From contig NW_024881313.1 of NCBI RefSeq assembly GCF_018691265.1, positions 6,849,501 to 6,913,500 of the forward strand: 64,000 nucleotides of DNA, read 5' to 3'. The stretch is from Tyto alba (lineage: Eukaryota > Chordata > Aves > Strigiformes > Tytonidae). The notes beneath the pieces are model-generated. The model worked only from the letters and a program-made list of their open reading frames with translations. It was not told where the DNA came from and ran no database searches. This document shows positions 37,401-47,851 of the stretch, piece after piece (the stretch's first letter is position 1; the number at the start of each line of letters is the position of its first letter). Both the position numbers and the translations under genes were made by a program.

Positions 37401-39676
37401 CTGGAGTGAAAACTGTCTAGTTATTATAGCTGATTGCTTTAAGTAACTCCAGCAAATCTTTTTGAAGAAAAAAACCCCACAGGGTTCCATCAGTTGTAAC
37501 AGTTACAGTAGTTTCTATTGCTGTTACGGCATTAACGTTGTCGTGGTTTGTAATGAGAGAAAGAAATCCATCTAGGAAAAAAAAATAATTACTTTTTGAT
37601 TTGTGTGTGGAGTGGGAGAGAGACCTAGGGGAAATTAAGTATATACCCATGGTGGATTTTTTCACTTTTTCCTGAGCCACTGTATTGTTAGAATTGAATG
37701 ATTAGTAAAGAGAGGAAAGCACAAACAGATGATTGTTTTTGAAAGTGATTTTGGATTCAGCTTTATTTATGATCCTTTTCCATACGCTGTCTCTCATAGT
37801 TGGAACATGAGAAGTTTCCAGCATGAATACTTGTGAAAGTGTATTTTAGGCTTGGATGCTTAAGTGCTTGTTGAAAATCTGTCTGAATATATAATTTCCT
37901 TTGTGGTCACATCAGCCAATTTAGGATTCAGGTGTTGAGTATTTACAGAAATCCCTCTGTCAGGGAATAGAAACGATCTCATTACTAGGTAGTCTGTGCT
38001 ACACCATGTGCATTTCAAAATGAGATTGGTTTTTTTTTTTTTTCTGGCTATTTATATTTGGGGAATAAGCCCTGACAGAGCACAACACTGAAGCATTTGC
38101 TTAATTTTAAGCATACCAAGTAATCCAGTTTGGAATGCACAAATGCTATACTGAATTCATTAGGGACATAATGATAGTGCCCTGAAACTATGAACAATTG
38201 TTTTCTTATATTTGTATATAAAAATGTTCCTCAAACTGCTCAGCAGTGTGGAGTTGATCATGGGCATGTTTGCAAATTAAGGTCTGATCAAACAGAGAAA
38301 TATTGATGATTGTTGTAAACTGAAAACAGGTAAAGTTTTATCGTGCATTGCAAACTCTTAATGGGCCATTATGCTCAATTTTTAATAACACACCAGTTAA
38401 AAACCTAGTTATTTGAAAAACTTAGAGTGGAAGCTTAAAAATTTGCTGGGGGGGAAGAGCCCCGATTCTGCCTTTTCTCATTTAATTTCATTTTAATATA
38501 AATCCTGCTGTAAAAGATTTAGCAAAAGGAATAATCTTGATTAATAAAAAAATTTTATTTCTTCCCTGCTTTTGCCAAAGCTTTTTTTCTTGCTAACTGC
38601 ACAGGAATATCAGAAGCTCTTAGAAGAAAGGCAAAACATTTGTGTCCCATATTTGAAATTATTATTTTCCTAAAATTTCTATGGCCTCTTCTGTAGTATT
38701 ACAGTGTGACTTCTAGTGTAGACAGGTTGCTGGCTGCTACTGCTGTACTAAATTCCAGCTGAGGAAAGCACTTGAGCTGGAGCTCCAAGCACTCTTGCTT
38801 TGCTTTTTTTTGAGCATGATGGTGATTAAATTGCTAGCAGATGTAAGGAGCATTGCTGATGCTACCGCGACTGCAGTGCTGGCAATGGCAGAAATATCAG
38901 CAGTTGTTGGAACAGCTTGGGCAGGAGGCAAAGCACAAGCAACTTGTAGGCAAGTCATCCTCTGAAGTTGAGATGAGGCCAAATCAAAATCCCAGATCTA
39001 AAAACAAGGAGAAAATTCAAATGTGTCTCCAAAAGCTATGACTGAAAACACGCTCTGTGGTATCTTTCGCCCTTAATTAGAACATTAACCAGGTTGTAGT
39101 AAATGCGTAGGGAGTTGCTATAGTGGAGCCAGTTCAATATTCTGCTGAGTAAAGAACTAAGTCAGCATCTCACAGTAAGATACAGCTTGACCTTTTCAAT
39201 GGAAACTAAAATGTGCCTTCATTAGTACACTTTGCTTGTTCTTTAGTATGTCGTGGGGGAATTTCTTTTCAAACCTTTCAAAAATCAGTTTGTGCTCATA
39301 TATTAAAGTAGTATTAGCAATACCTTTGCATGCTTAGCTTTATATAATGTCAGAGATTCTCAACTTGTTTAAAACTAATTGACCAACTGAAGCAATACTA
39401 ATTTAAACACAGATATAGACCTTGCATAACAGTATCAGTCATTGAATTAGCTAGTGTTTTTAAAAATCTAGCCTGGGGTATTTGATTCTTTGGCTAATAA
39501 CACCATGAGCTGGTCATATAGATTGTAAAGACGTATTTCCTTCTGGTTGTTTTAAATTACTCACTGGTCACTTTATTCTAATCTTCCCATTCTTTTCACA
39601 CCATTGCTCTACTCCCTGCATTTCTAGTGGTTTTAAGTACCACCGTACACTCCTTTATAATTTTTCCCAATTTCAG

Positions 39677-40146
39677 ACACGATTATCTGAGGTGCATTCA
39701 GATTCAGATCCTGGCAGTTCTATTCCAAAACCTTCTCCTGGGCCACCTGTCCCAACTATCCACTCCTGTCACATGCAAGTTGTGTCCCCAAGCTAGGATG
39801 CCATCTCCCTGTGCCACGTTCCTACTTCACGCCCCTGATCGCCCAGCCCCAAGCACCAGCTCCCCGCCTCTCTCTCCCTGCATCCCCAGCAGGGAAGATG
39901 AAACCACCTGTGGACGCCTACTCCTGTACGATGGGAGAGCCCTCCTGGAGGAGAGCCAGTGCTCTCTGGATCTGCTCCGCATATGGTCTCCTGTCCCAGG
40001 ACCATACGTGCTGCCACATCCCCATCTCCTCCCTGACGTCTGGTTTGGCAAACCTTCTTCTCAAGCTGGTGAAGAGGCACAGGGGGACACTGGGGTGGCA
40101 GTGCCTGGAAAGCAGCACTTGGCATGGGCAGCAATAGCTGTTCCAA
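39677..40146. other. GC-rich intronic block, nature unknown
   Basis: About 470 bp of C/T-biased, GC-rich sequence in AT-rich intron. It starts just after an acceptor-like sequence (cccaatttcag ending 39676) and ends near a weak donor-like AAG|GTAGTT. A 174-codon frame crosses it on the + strand, but comparable frames cross it on the minus strand, and its length (470) would shift the RAPGEF5 frame. I do not recognise a protein. Confidence 0.35.
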
Positions 40147-40495
40147 GGTAGTTTTCACGGGAGATGAGTTGTTTGCTTGATGACTAATGAATTTGCTTTA
40201 AAAGCACATTTTAGCTCATTCTAGGAGTTATTTGAAAATGTATTTGAATTGGCGGGTGTGCACGTCAAAATCATTTGGGAGGAGCAGCCTATACTTACCA
40301 GATACCTTCAGGGAGGAGTCGTGCTTCCCCCACACAGCACTCCGAACGTTGATGTTTCCAAACTAAGCCTCGATCCCTGATTCATTCCCTCTTCTTCCTC
40401 TCTCTGGAAGGGGGCTGCCCAGTTTGTCCCCAACAGCCAAAGTAGTGTCTGCTGAACAGAGGTGTTCTCAATAGCCTAATATTTTTTTAGGCAAG

Positions 40496-40534
40496 TTAAA
40501 AAAATAAAAAAAAAAAAAAAGAGAGAGAAAGAAA
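40496..40534. repeat. A/GA-rich tract
   Basis: A runs followed by GAGAGAGAAAGAAAAGG over about 40 bp; simple purine repeat. Confidence 0.7.
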
Positions 40535-40974
40535 AGGGGGTCTAGATTGGTTGCTAAGACATAAACTCCTAAAATTTGATATGAATTTCAGCCTAACTGC
40601 AGTGACTGTTTCAACATTATACAGGCTGCACTAGCATCAACAGGAAAGATCAGTTTTTCTATTCCAGAATGCCACTTTCACTTTTGTTTTTTTTCCTTTG
40701 TATTTCCATTTTTTTATATTTGTAGAAATTTTATGTATGTAGATTCCTGCATGGCAGACTAAATATACTCTCCTGGGCTCTCCAATGTTTCATGCGTGCT
40801 CCAAGCTGATACGGGTTCAGGCTGCTACTGACAGAAGCCGTTGTCCTGTCTTCCCTTTTCCCATTTCAGGGCTCTGAATTCCTTCTCTTTCCCCTACACC
40901 AGTCCTAGCGCTGTGTAATTTAAAGAATAAACTAGAATATTTTTTTTCCTCTCCTAATTTTCAGCCTCAATCAT

Positions 40975-42000
40975 CTTCTGCAGGCTCCTGGGAATTTCTT
41001 CCTCATATCTAATGTAAATTTGCTCTCTTTCAGTTTAAAACCCTGATAAGGAGTCCCTTCTCATCATTCATGTAGCCCCCTTTAAGTACTGGCAGGCCAC
41101 TATAAGGTCTCCTAGGAACCTTCTCTTCTCCAGGCTGAGCCCCAACTCTCTGACTGTTCTCAGAAGGGAGGTGCTCCAACCCTCTGATCATTTTTTTGGC
41201 TTCCTCTTGACCTGCTTGAGCAGGTCCATGTCCTTATTATGCTGGGGGCCTCAGAGCTGGCCCCAGCACTGCAGGTGGGGTCTTACAAGAGTGGAGTAGA
41301 GGGGGAGAATCCCCTCCCTGGACCTGCTGGCCACACTGCTCTTGATGCAGCCTAGGACACAGCTGGCTTTCTGGGCTGGGAGTGCACATCGATGGCTCAT
41401 AGTCAATTTTTCATCCACCAATACTCCCAAGTCCTTTTTTGCAGGGCTGCTCTCAATCCACTCCTCGCCCAGCCTGTATTTGTTCTTGGGATTGCCCCGA
41501 CCCCTGTGCAGGACCTTGCACTTGGCCTTGTTGAACTCCATGAGGTTCACACAGTCCCACCTCTCCAGCCTGTCCAGGCCCCTCTGGATGCATCCCTGCC
41601 CTCCAGCACGGCGACCGCACTGCACAGCTTGGTCCTCAGTGAATTTACTCAATCCCACTGTCCATGTCCCTGACAAAGATGTTAAATAATACTGGTCCTA
41701 GACCTCTGAGGAATGCCTCTTGTCATTGTTTTCCACCTGGACATTGAGCCATTGACCACAATTCTTTGAGTGCAACCGTCCAGCCAATTCCTTATCCACC
41801 AAATGATCCATCCATCAAATCCATGTCTCTTCAATTTAAAGACAAGGATGTGTGTGGGATGGTATTAAATGCTTTGCACAAGGCCAGGTAGATGACGTCA
41901 GTTGCTCCTCCCTTATCCACCAGTGCTGTAAACCCGTTGTAGGTGGTCACCAAATTTGTCCTTTTTGCTGAGTTTGGTCTTATGCTGCTGTGTAACTGCA
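40975..42000 (-). mobile_element. CR1 LINE, 5'-truncated, reverse transcriptase 3' part
   Basis: The minus strand encodes phrases diagnostic of the C-terminal half of avian CR1 ORF2: [64 protein letters not shown] and CVLGCIKSSVASRSREGILP. The conserved Asp of the YLDF catalytic motif is Ala here, and the frame is broken by frameshifts, so the copy is dead. The 3' terminal octamer repeats are not seen at the low-coordinate end. It is moderately diverged and clearly younger than the copies at 24930 and 43080. Confidence 0.9.
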
Positions 42001-43079
42001 CCCTGATGTAGTAATATTTTCCCTGGCTGAGGCTCAGCTGTCCTCTGAATGCCAGGGACCAAGCCAGTGCAATGCCAGGAGCTGTAGTTCTCACCGGCAT
42101 CACTGGAATTAGCTTGCTGATGATAGCATCGTTAGTGCCAGCCTGGGAATGGAGTGGCGGTGGGGGGAAAAATCAGTGTATAAGCTTTGACCATGCTGCT
42201 GCAGTGGCTGAGGCTTGCTGGATGAAAGACTGGGACAGAAACCAAGTGAAGTGGTGGTATGTAGGGCTGCTGCAGAAACGAGGTGTTAATGATGTGCCAG
42301 CTAGGAAGAGTAAGTGGGATCTGAGGCAATGTTGCACTCTTACGGCATCTTTGTTGGGTACGGGAGAGGGGAATTAAGCTTTTATGTTATAGTATTTCCA
42401 CATGGAGCTACTGTTATGCTTGGAACTACTCTAACATTTGTGATGAGTGCGGAAGGGTAAACAGTGTTAGATGCTTCTGTGGTTCCTTGTCACTTCCCTT
42501 TCTAAAAATAGAATAATAATACAGGAGGAAAAAAAGCAGGTGGCATTACTGAAATATGGATTCTGTAATTCTTACAGGGTGTGAAGGGTGACTTTTTTTT
42601 TTTTTCTTTTATGATTACAATATACCAAGTGTGAATTGGATCCTTCTCAAAGCAAGGAATTAATTATGCTGCCTACAAGTTGGAATAATGTGAGGGAGCA
42701 CCACAGTCCTCCCATTGTGCTGCCAGTGCACCTGCACATCTCCTGTTCCACTTCCAGACTTCTTCTAGGCAGTGTTTATTTGTGTCTTGTATGGCTTGTA
42801 GTAAGATAGAAATTGCCAGTAAGCATCAGATTAGAAAATATCTTGTATTTTAACAGTGGCAAGATACGGAAGTATCATGGTGAGTAAAGGTGGGGTAACC
42901 TGACACTCACAGAGATGTTTATCCTGCCTCTGTTTGCCTTCCAGAGTTCTGGTTCTCCGTTCATTTTATAACTTTAAATCCCCAATCTTTGTTGATCAGT
43001 GTTAAGATTTTGCCATTTGCATTTCCCTGCTGTCAAGAGTTATGTGTCATTTTCCCTTCTATCTCCTCAAATATGAATC

Positions 43080-44150
43080 CTTTCTAATTTTGTTATTTGT
43101 TATTCTCATGTTACATGAAACAGAGCATAGAAAGTCTGTCTTTTCTATGTGCCATTTCATTATTTTGTATAATTGCATTATGTCTCTTGTACTCTCTCCT
43201 TTGTAAGGTAAATAGTCACAATGTTTTCTGTCTCTTCTCATATTAAAATTTACCCAAATCCTTCATTATTCCTACTAGTATTATTTTCTGAATCCCCTCT
43301 AACATTGGAGCATCCATCTTCTGAGATGCTGTTGCCAGTGCAGCATGTGGCATGGCAGAGATAATATTGAACTATATTAGAGCAATGTTACCTCCCTGCT
43401 GGTCACCATTTTGTTCCTCATTTATCCCAATATTTTTTTAACTACAGTTAAGAATTTAATTTAGAACAGTGGTCTTCCTTGAGAAGTGTTCTGTGACCCT
43501 GAGGTGTCTTTACTGAATTGATAAAGTTTGCTTTAAGAGGTATTGGAGCATGTGTAATTACATTTTCTTCCACTACTACATGCTTCTTTCAATGTTGAGC
43601 TCATCATGATACTGTCTTTTCACCTAGTTCTTTTTTTTTTTTTAGGTTTATCCTGAAATTCTTCACTGTCATTTCTGGTCTTTCCTGACCCAAAAAATTG
43701 TGTGTTGTCTACAGACTTGGCCACTTCATTGCTTATCTACTTTTCCAGTTCAAGAATAAATGTAGTAAACAACACAAACCCGAGTTTACCAAACTTTCTT
43801 CCTGATGTGAAAAAAAAAAATACTATTTGGAGACTTCAGTTAGTCTACCCAGATGATTTGATAAATTATTCTTATTTAGACTTGAATATCTAAAAGACCT
43901 AGATTACTGCAACTTTTTTTCCATGCAAAAAGCAGGACTAACCTAAAGCTCTACCAAATTGTCTTGCAGACCCTGTCCAGAAGAATTTCAAATCCATATT
44001 TGGAAACTCCTTCAAACAAGGTACTCATCAAGCTTCTTTTTAATATCATTTCATCAAACAGCGTATTAGGAACTTTTTTGCTTTGGTTCAACCTCTTAGT
44101 CATAGCTTTGAAGACACCTGTGAATGTGGCCTGCTGTTAAATCCAGTTAA
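43080..44150 (-). repeat. Ancient CR1/L3-like LINE fragment
   Basis: The + strand carries an antisense CR1 order: ATTATGTCTCTTGTACTCTC, TAAGGTAAATAGTCACAATG with TCTCTTCTCATATTA, TTTCTGAATCCCCTCTAA, then GACTTGGCCACTTCATTGCT with TTTTCCAGTTCAAGAATAAA and TAGTAAACAACAC. These match the reverse complement of old amniote CR1 reverse transcriptase sequence (antisense wording ACTTGGCCACCTTGCTGTTTACCCCTTTTTCCAGATC). No coding frame survives. The right border is uncertain. Confidence 0.55.
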
Positions 44151-45088
44151 CAATTTATAATTTTTTTGTTAGAATCTGTCTACTTCTATTACTGAATTTG
44201 CTAACAGTATTGTTGTGAATTCTGATGTGCACCTGTTTCCCAGCCATTGAAACAATTTTATATTTCTTGAAAGATTCCTAAATGTAGGAAACAAAACCAA
44301 AAAACAGTGAAACTGTGGCATTTGATTTTCTTTCAAGTTAGTTATTTGTGTTAATTATGTGCTTTGCTGGGATGGTGAGGAAACATCACCGCAGAAGCCT
44401 CAGGTAAATTCATCAGTAAGGAATGGAATACAGAGTCCAGGTGGACCATGTCTTTATGGAAGATGGAGTTGGGTCCTTTTTTGATAGACACATCTGCAGC
44501 CTTGAGGTGTAAAAGTAGAAATCAACTGTGGGGGAAGTCAGAGGTGTGTCCATTCTGAAAGACCACAACCTCCTGGTAAGGTATGGATGAATTGACATGT
44601 AGCTATCGTAGGATACCTCCAACGTTTCTGAACAAAAAGAAAAAAAATCTATGAAATTGTGTTTCAAAGTGTATTAGGCTTGTATTAAATTATTTAACTC
44701 TAATACATATGGAATAATATTTAATATTAACTGTAATTGTTTGGTTTTGCAATGGTTAATACAGTCTTTTTGCTTTGCTAAAATAACACTTGCTTTAATT
44801 TGAACTTGTCTGTTGTTCAAAGGTAAAGTTGACAAATAGTAAAACCTCTGCTTTTCTGAGGCAGCAAACATAAAAGTAGTCCAGCTCGTGGGGGCATCTC
44901 CAACCCACGATACAACCGGGTATGGCAGAATTTGGGGTGCATTTCCTATGAGGCGTTGACTGCTGGCTTGTCGTTTAGCTGGGGAGAAGTCATTGTTCAA
45001 AGGGAAGGAGCGGACAGTGGCAAGGCAATTTACTACAGCAGGAATAAATCCCTGTTTGTCACAGTTTTCAATTTCTTTTTTCATTCAG

Positions 45089-45195
45089 ATTTATGGAGAA
45101 AGTTCTTCCTGTGCTGGGAGAGCTCTCAGGAATATTTTTACTCTACAAGCATCTGACCTGATTAAAGACAGGGTGTACCTTACCGGCATTTGCAG
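45089..45195 (+). CDS. RAPGEF5: RAPGEF5 exon 3: start of DEP region, residues 97-132
   Basis: The acceptor is ttcattcag, preceded by a pyrimidine tract; the donor is CAG|GTAACC. The exon is 107 nt, entering in phase 0 and leaving in phase 2. It encodes IYGESSSCAGRALRN, then IFTLQASDLIKDRVYLTGIC. The stretch CAGRALRN...LIKDRVY aligns with RAGKILRN...MIRDRKY at the start of the DEP domain in EPAC2, with equivalent spacing up to the Cys-Val-Gly-x-Glu-Leu-Val-Asp-Trp motif in the next exon. In EPACs the DEP domain directs the protein to membranes. Donor position +5 is C in place of the consensus G, so this is a weaker site than its neighbours. Confidence 0.9.
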
Positions 45196-46211
45196 GTAAC
45201 CTGAGACAATTCATTTTAATCAACTGGATGGGTTTTATTTAAGTTTGTCTATGTTCTGATTTGACAAGAGAGTATATTCTGAGAGTGAGAATTTGTGTGT
45301 TTACTAAGAATCGAAAATATTTTCTTAAAAAATTCTTTAAAATCTCATGTATTTTAATATATTTTCTTATGTGTCTTTGTCAATTGTCAGAAAGCAGCAG
45401 TGGTCTGATTGTATGTCCATTAATTTAATTGCCTATGATTCCATATACAATTGTGTTTGTCTGTTATTTTGTTGAAAGAAAGAGTATTAATGTCCTGGTT
45501 TGGAGTTATAAAAGAGATTAATTGGATTTCTAAGATTTAGTTACACAGTGAATTTTGCATGTAATTTATGGAATATTTCTGTAATGAAGTGATTTTCCAT
45601 TGGTGTTGTATTACAGCATAAATGTTTTCTACTATTTTCAGTTGTGTCAAAAGGTGCAGGTCTCTATTATAGCATCATTCATTCATATCCATATTTAAGA
45701 AAAAGTCACAACTTCTTTTTTTTTTTTTTTTATGATTTAAAAAGATAAGTTTACCAATAATATGAAAGATGAAGTACATGTTAGAGCAACACTCTAGGTC
45801 TTACACATATATCATGTAGCTGTATTGCTTATGCCTATGCTCAGAAAGGAAATAAAATCTTGAGGCTAAAATCTGGATTTTATGTAACTCTTATACCTCT
45901 TTGGATGACTGTCTGTAAAACCCAAACTGATAAAAATATTACATATTGTAAAGTGTTCCGCATGAATTAGGGATGTGAGTGAATTAGGGATACAAGTTCC
46001 CTTGTTGTAACTAGGGGCATCCTCTGAGACTTGCCAGAATAATTTCTTCCCTTGAAATGAATAGGATTACAAAAATTAGTAATTGAGACAAAGGGTTTGC
46101 CATGCTGAATAAAAGGATTCACTTTTAATAACTTTTAAAAATAGCTTTTTATTATAAAAGAAAATTTTAACATTACTGTAGTGTAAGAAGTGACATTTTG
46201 CTCATTTTCAG
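45196..46211 (+). other. RAPGEF5 intron 3
   Basis: GT-AG intron of 1016 bp, phase 2. AT-rich; contains a T-run near 45715-45731. No repeat family recognised. A small tandem (GAATTAGGGAT at 45965 and 45980) is visible. Confidence 0.85.
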
Positions 46212-46333
46212 GAGAAGCTGTGTTGGGTCGGAACTGGTAGACTGGCTTTTGGAGCAGTGCCCTTTTGTTAAGTGCAGATCTACGGCAGTTGGAGTGTGGC
46301 AGCTCCTCCTGGATATGGGCATTATATTATCAG
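46212..46333 (+). CDS. RAPGEF5: RAPGEF5 exon 4: DEP domain core, residues 132-172
   Basis: The acceptor is cattttcag and the donor CAG|GTCAGT; the exon is 122 nt, phase 2 in and phase 1 out. It encodes RRSCVGSELVDWLLEQ, then CPFVKCRSTAVGVWQLLLDM and GIILS. This is the most diagnostic segment in the window: CVGSELVDW corresponds to CVGTELVDW in EPAC2, and the STAVGVWQLLLDMGI stretch to the next DEP helix and turn (TQAVGMWQVLLEDGV in EPAC2). The sequence is close to EPAC but not identical to either paralogue, as expected for RAPGEF5. Confidence 0.94.
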
Positions 46334-47682
46334 GTCAGTCTTGATAGCGTGAGGAAGACTCAGTTTCTCCTGGGTAGGATAAGACCCATGTTTTTGATGG
46401 GAGAGGAAGGAGGGGAAAAAAAAAACACGGCAGATTGATCCATTTTTCTTGACAGTTGTTTATTTTACTGTCTCTTTGGTATGCTCGCCTCTACGACCTT
46501 TCATTTCATAAATACCAAAGACAAATATCTTTTTTTAGGCAATTTCCTTCCTTTTGCTTTTGCAAATGTAATTGCCTATTACCAAGTTGCAGACAGCGTG
46601 CGTGTCTTTTCCAGCCTACTTTTTTTTCTCCTCAAGCTCTTCTAGGTTTTTCACAAGACAGCAGCTGTTTAGTCTCTGCAGATCATGGCTTTGCCAGATG
46701 AGTTCTCTAGCTGTTGTTAGTGATTTTTCCTTTCTTTTCTCTGTTTTCCATAGTTTTATATTACAATGGATTGAGAGAGGATTCAGCTCCTTGAGATGGT
46801 GGTGATTCCAGGTTCTATTTGGCTGTCCTCACCAAATTTAGGGGTTTGGTCCAGCTAATGTGTCTGGTGGTAAATACACTGGTAACAAACCTCTGGAAAT
46901 CTGACGGACTTTACATCTTAGCTGGCACTACTTAAGTAGCTCAACTTAGAGCATACCCTGCCCTGGGGTCTGTGCTAGACACTTAACTTTCCTCCTTGTG
47001 AAAAGGTGAAGTGTTATGGAAGATTTCTGCTTATGTACACTGACAGTGTCCTTAAAGGTTTTATTCTGCTCCAACTACACTGACGGTCTGTCTGATCATG
47101 CAGCCTCAACAAAGGCTCAATGACTTTCACAGCAGGCGCTTGTGCTTTTGGCTTTGGACTCTCTCCTTCGATCCCAGTTCAATCAGGGAAAATGACAGCT
47201 GTTGTACTGGTGCATCATCTTACCCAGGTCTAGTCTAAAATCCAGTAGCCGTGAATTTGAGGAGAAGCTGGGGTAATGATGGGCTGCATCCTTATTACTG
47301 AACTTTGTTTACTTGTGCCTGGCCATTGGTGAGAACAGATTAGAAGCCAATGGAAATCAAGGCTCAGAAATCTGACAAGTGGAAGGTTTTTATCCCCTAA
47401 TTCTGAACTGATTCTAAAATTGACTGAATACTCAGCAGTCTTAATGCTTGAATTTCAGGAGCCTGGAGTTCTTCAAGTTGAGGTTTTAGGGTTGTCCTGT
47501 TTGGATGCACTGAGTTAATATGAGAGGGTGGGATTGCTTCTATGCTGAATTTGCGATACTTTTGCCCTGTGGGGTGGTGTGACTCAGTATTAAAGTCAAG
47601 TACAATACAGAATGTGTTGGGGAGACAGAACCTTTGCGTGGTAAATGTTTAAAAGCTATCTAATGCTAGTTTTTTCTAACAG
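46334..47682 (+). other. RAPGEF5 intron 4
   Basis: GT-AG intron of 1349 bp, phase 1, with a pyrimidine-rich acceptor. I see no gene or recognised repeat within it. Confidence 0.85.
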
Positions 47683-47851
47683 TGGACAGGCAACTCTATT
47701 TTCAAGACACTCATGCTTTCTACCAGTTCTCAGCGGATGAATGTACCTATCTTTTCTGTGAATTTGAGAAAGAGGAAGGATGGAAGAATGGAGTAAAGCT
47801 CCTGCTTCAACTACTGCCATTGTCTCCTCCCAGGATTGACATGTGTAATCT
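47683..47851 (+). CDS. RAPGEF5: RAPGEF5 exon 5: end of DEP domain and linker, residues 173-229
   Basis: The acceptor is ttttttctaacag and the donor a consensus GTAAGT; the exon is 169 nt, phase 1 in and phase 2 out. It encodes VDRQLYFQDTHAFYQFSADE, which closes the DEP domain (compare [20 protein letters not shown] in EPAC2). A second segment follows, with EKEEGWKNGVKLLLQLLPLS, PPRIDM and CN. In EPAC2 the equivalent linker has an acidic helix and then LLSQMGPDAHMR; the LLLQLLPLSPPRIDM stretch sits in the same place and is probably its counterpart. The exon adds no catalytic residues. Confidence 0.92.

Larger units (their letters stand above)
15298..45088 (+). other. RAPGEF5 intron 2 (29.8 kb)
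   Basis: GTAAGT donor and ttcattcag acceptor, phase 0. It holds most of the repeats in the window: a MIR-like SINE (16690), a 21-bp minisatellite (21156), old CR1 copies (19040, 24930, 43080), a (TA)n tract, a solo LTR, (TTTA)15, a MIR on the + strand (32895) and CR1 fragments (34220, 40975). The stretches between these are AT-rich with no exon I can support. Because the flanking phases are 0/0, any cassette exon here should be a multiple of three; I found none with good borders on both sides. Confidence 0.8.

Noticed and set aside
39627..40151. 174-codon + strand frame as a protein-coding exon
   Set aside because: Competing frames exist on the minus strand, the length does not fit intron phase 0/0, and no known protein is recognisable. 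Kept only as a GC-rich block.
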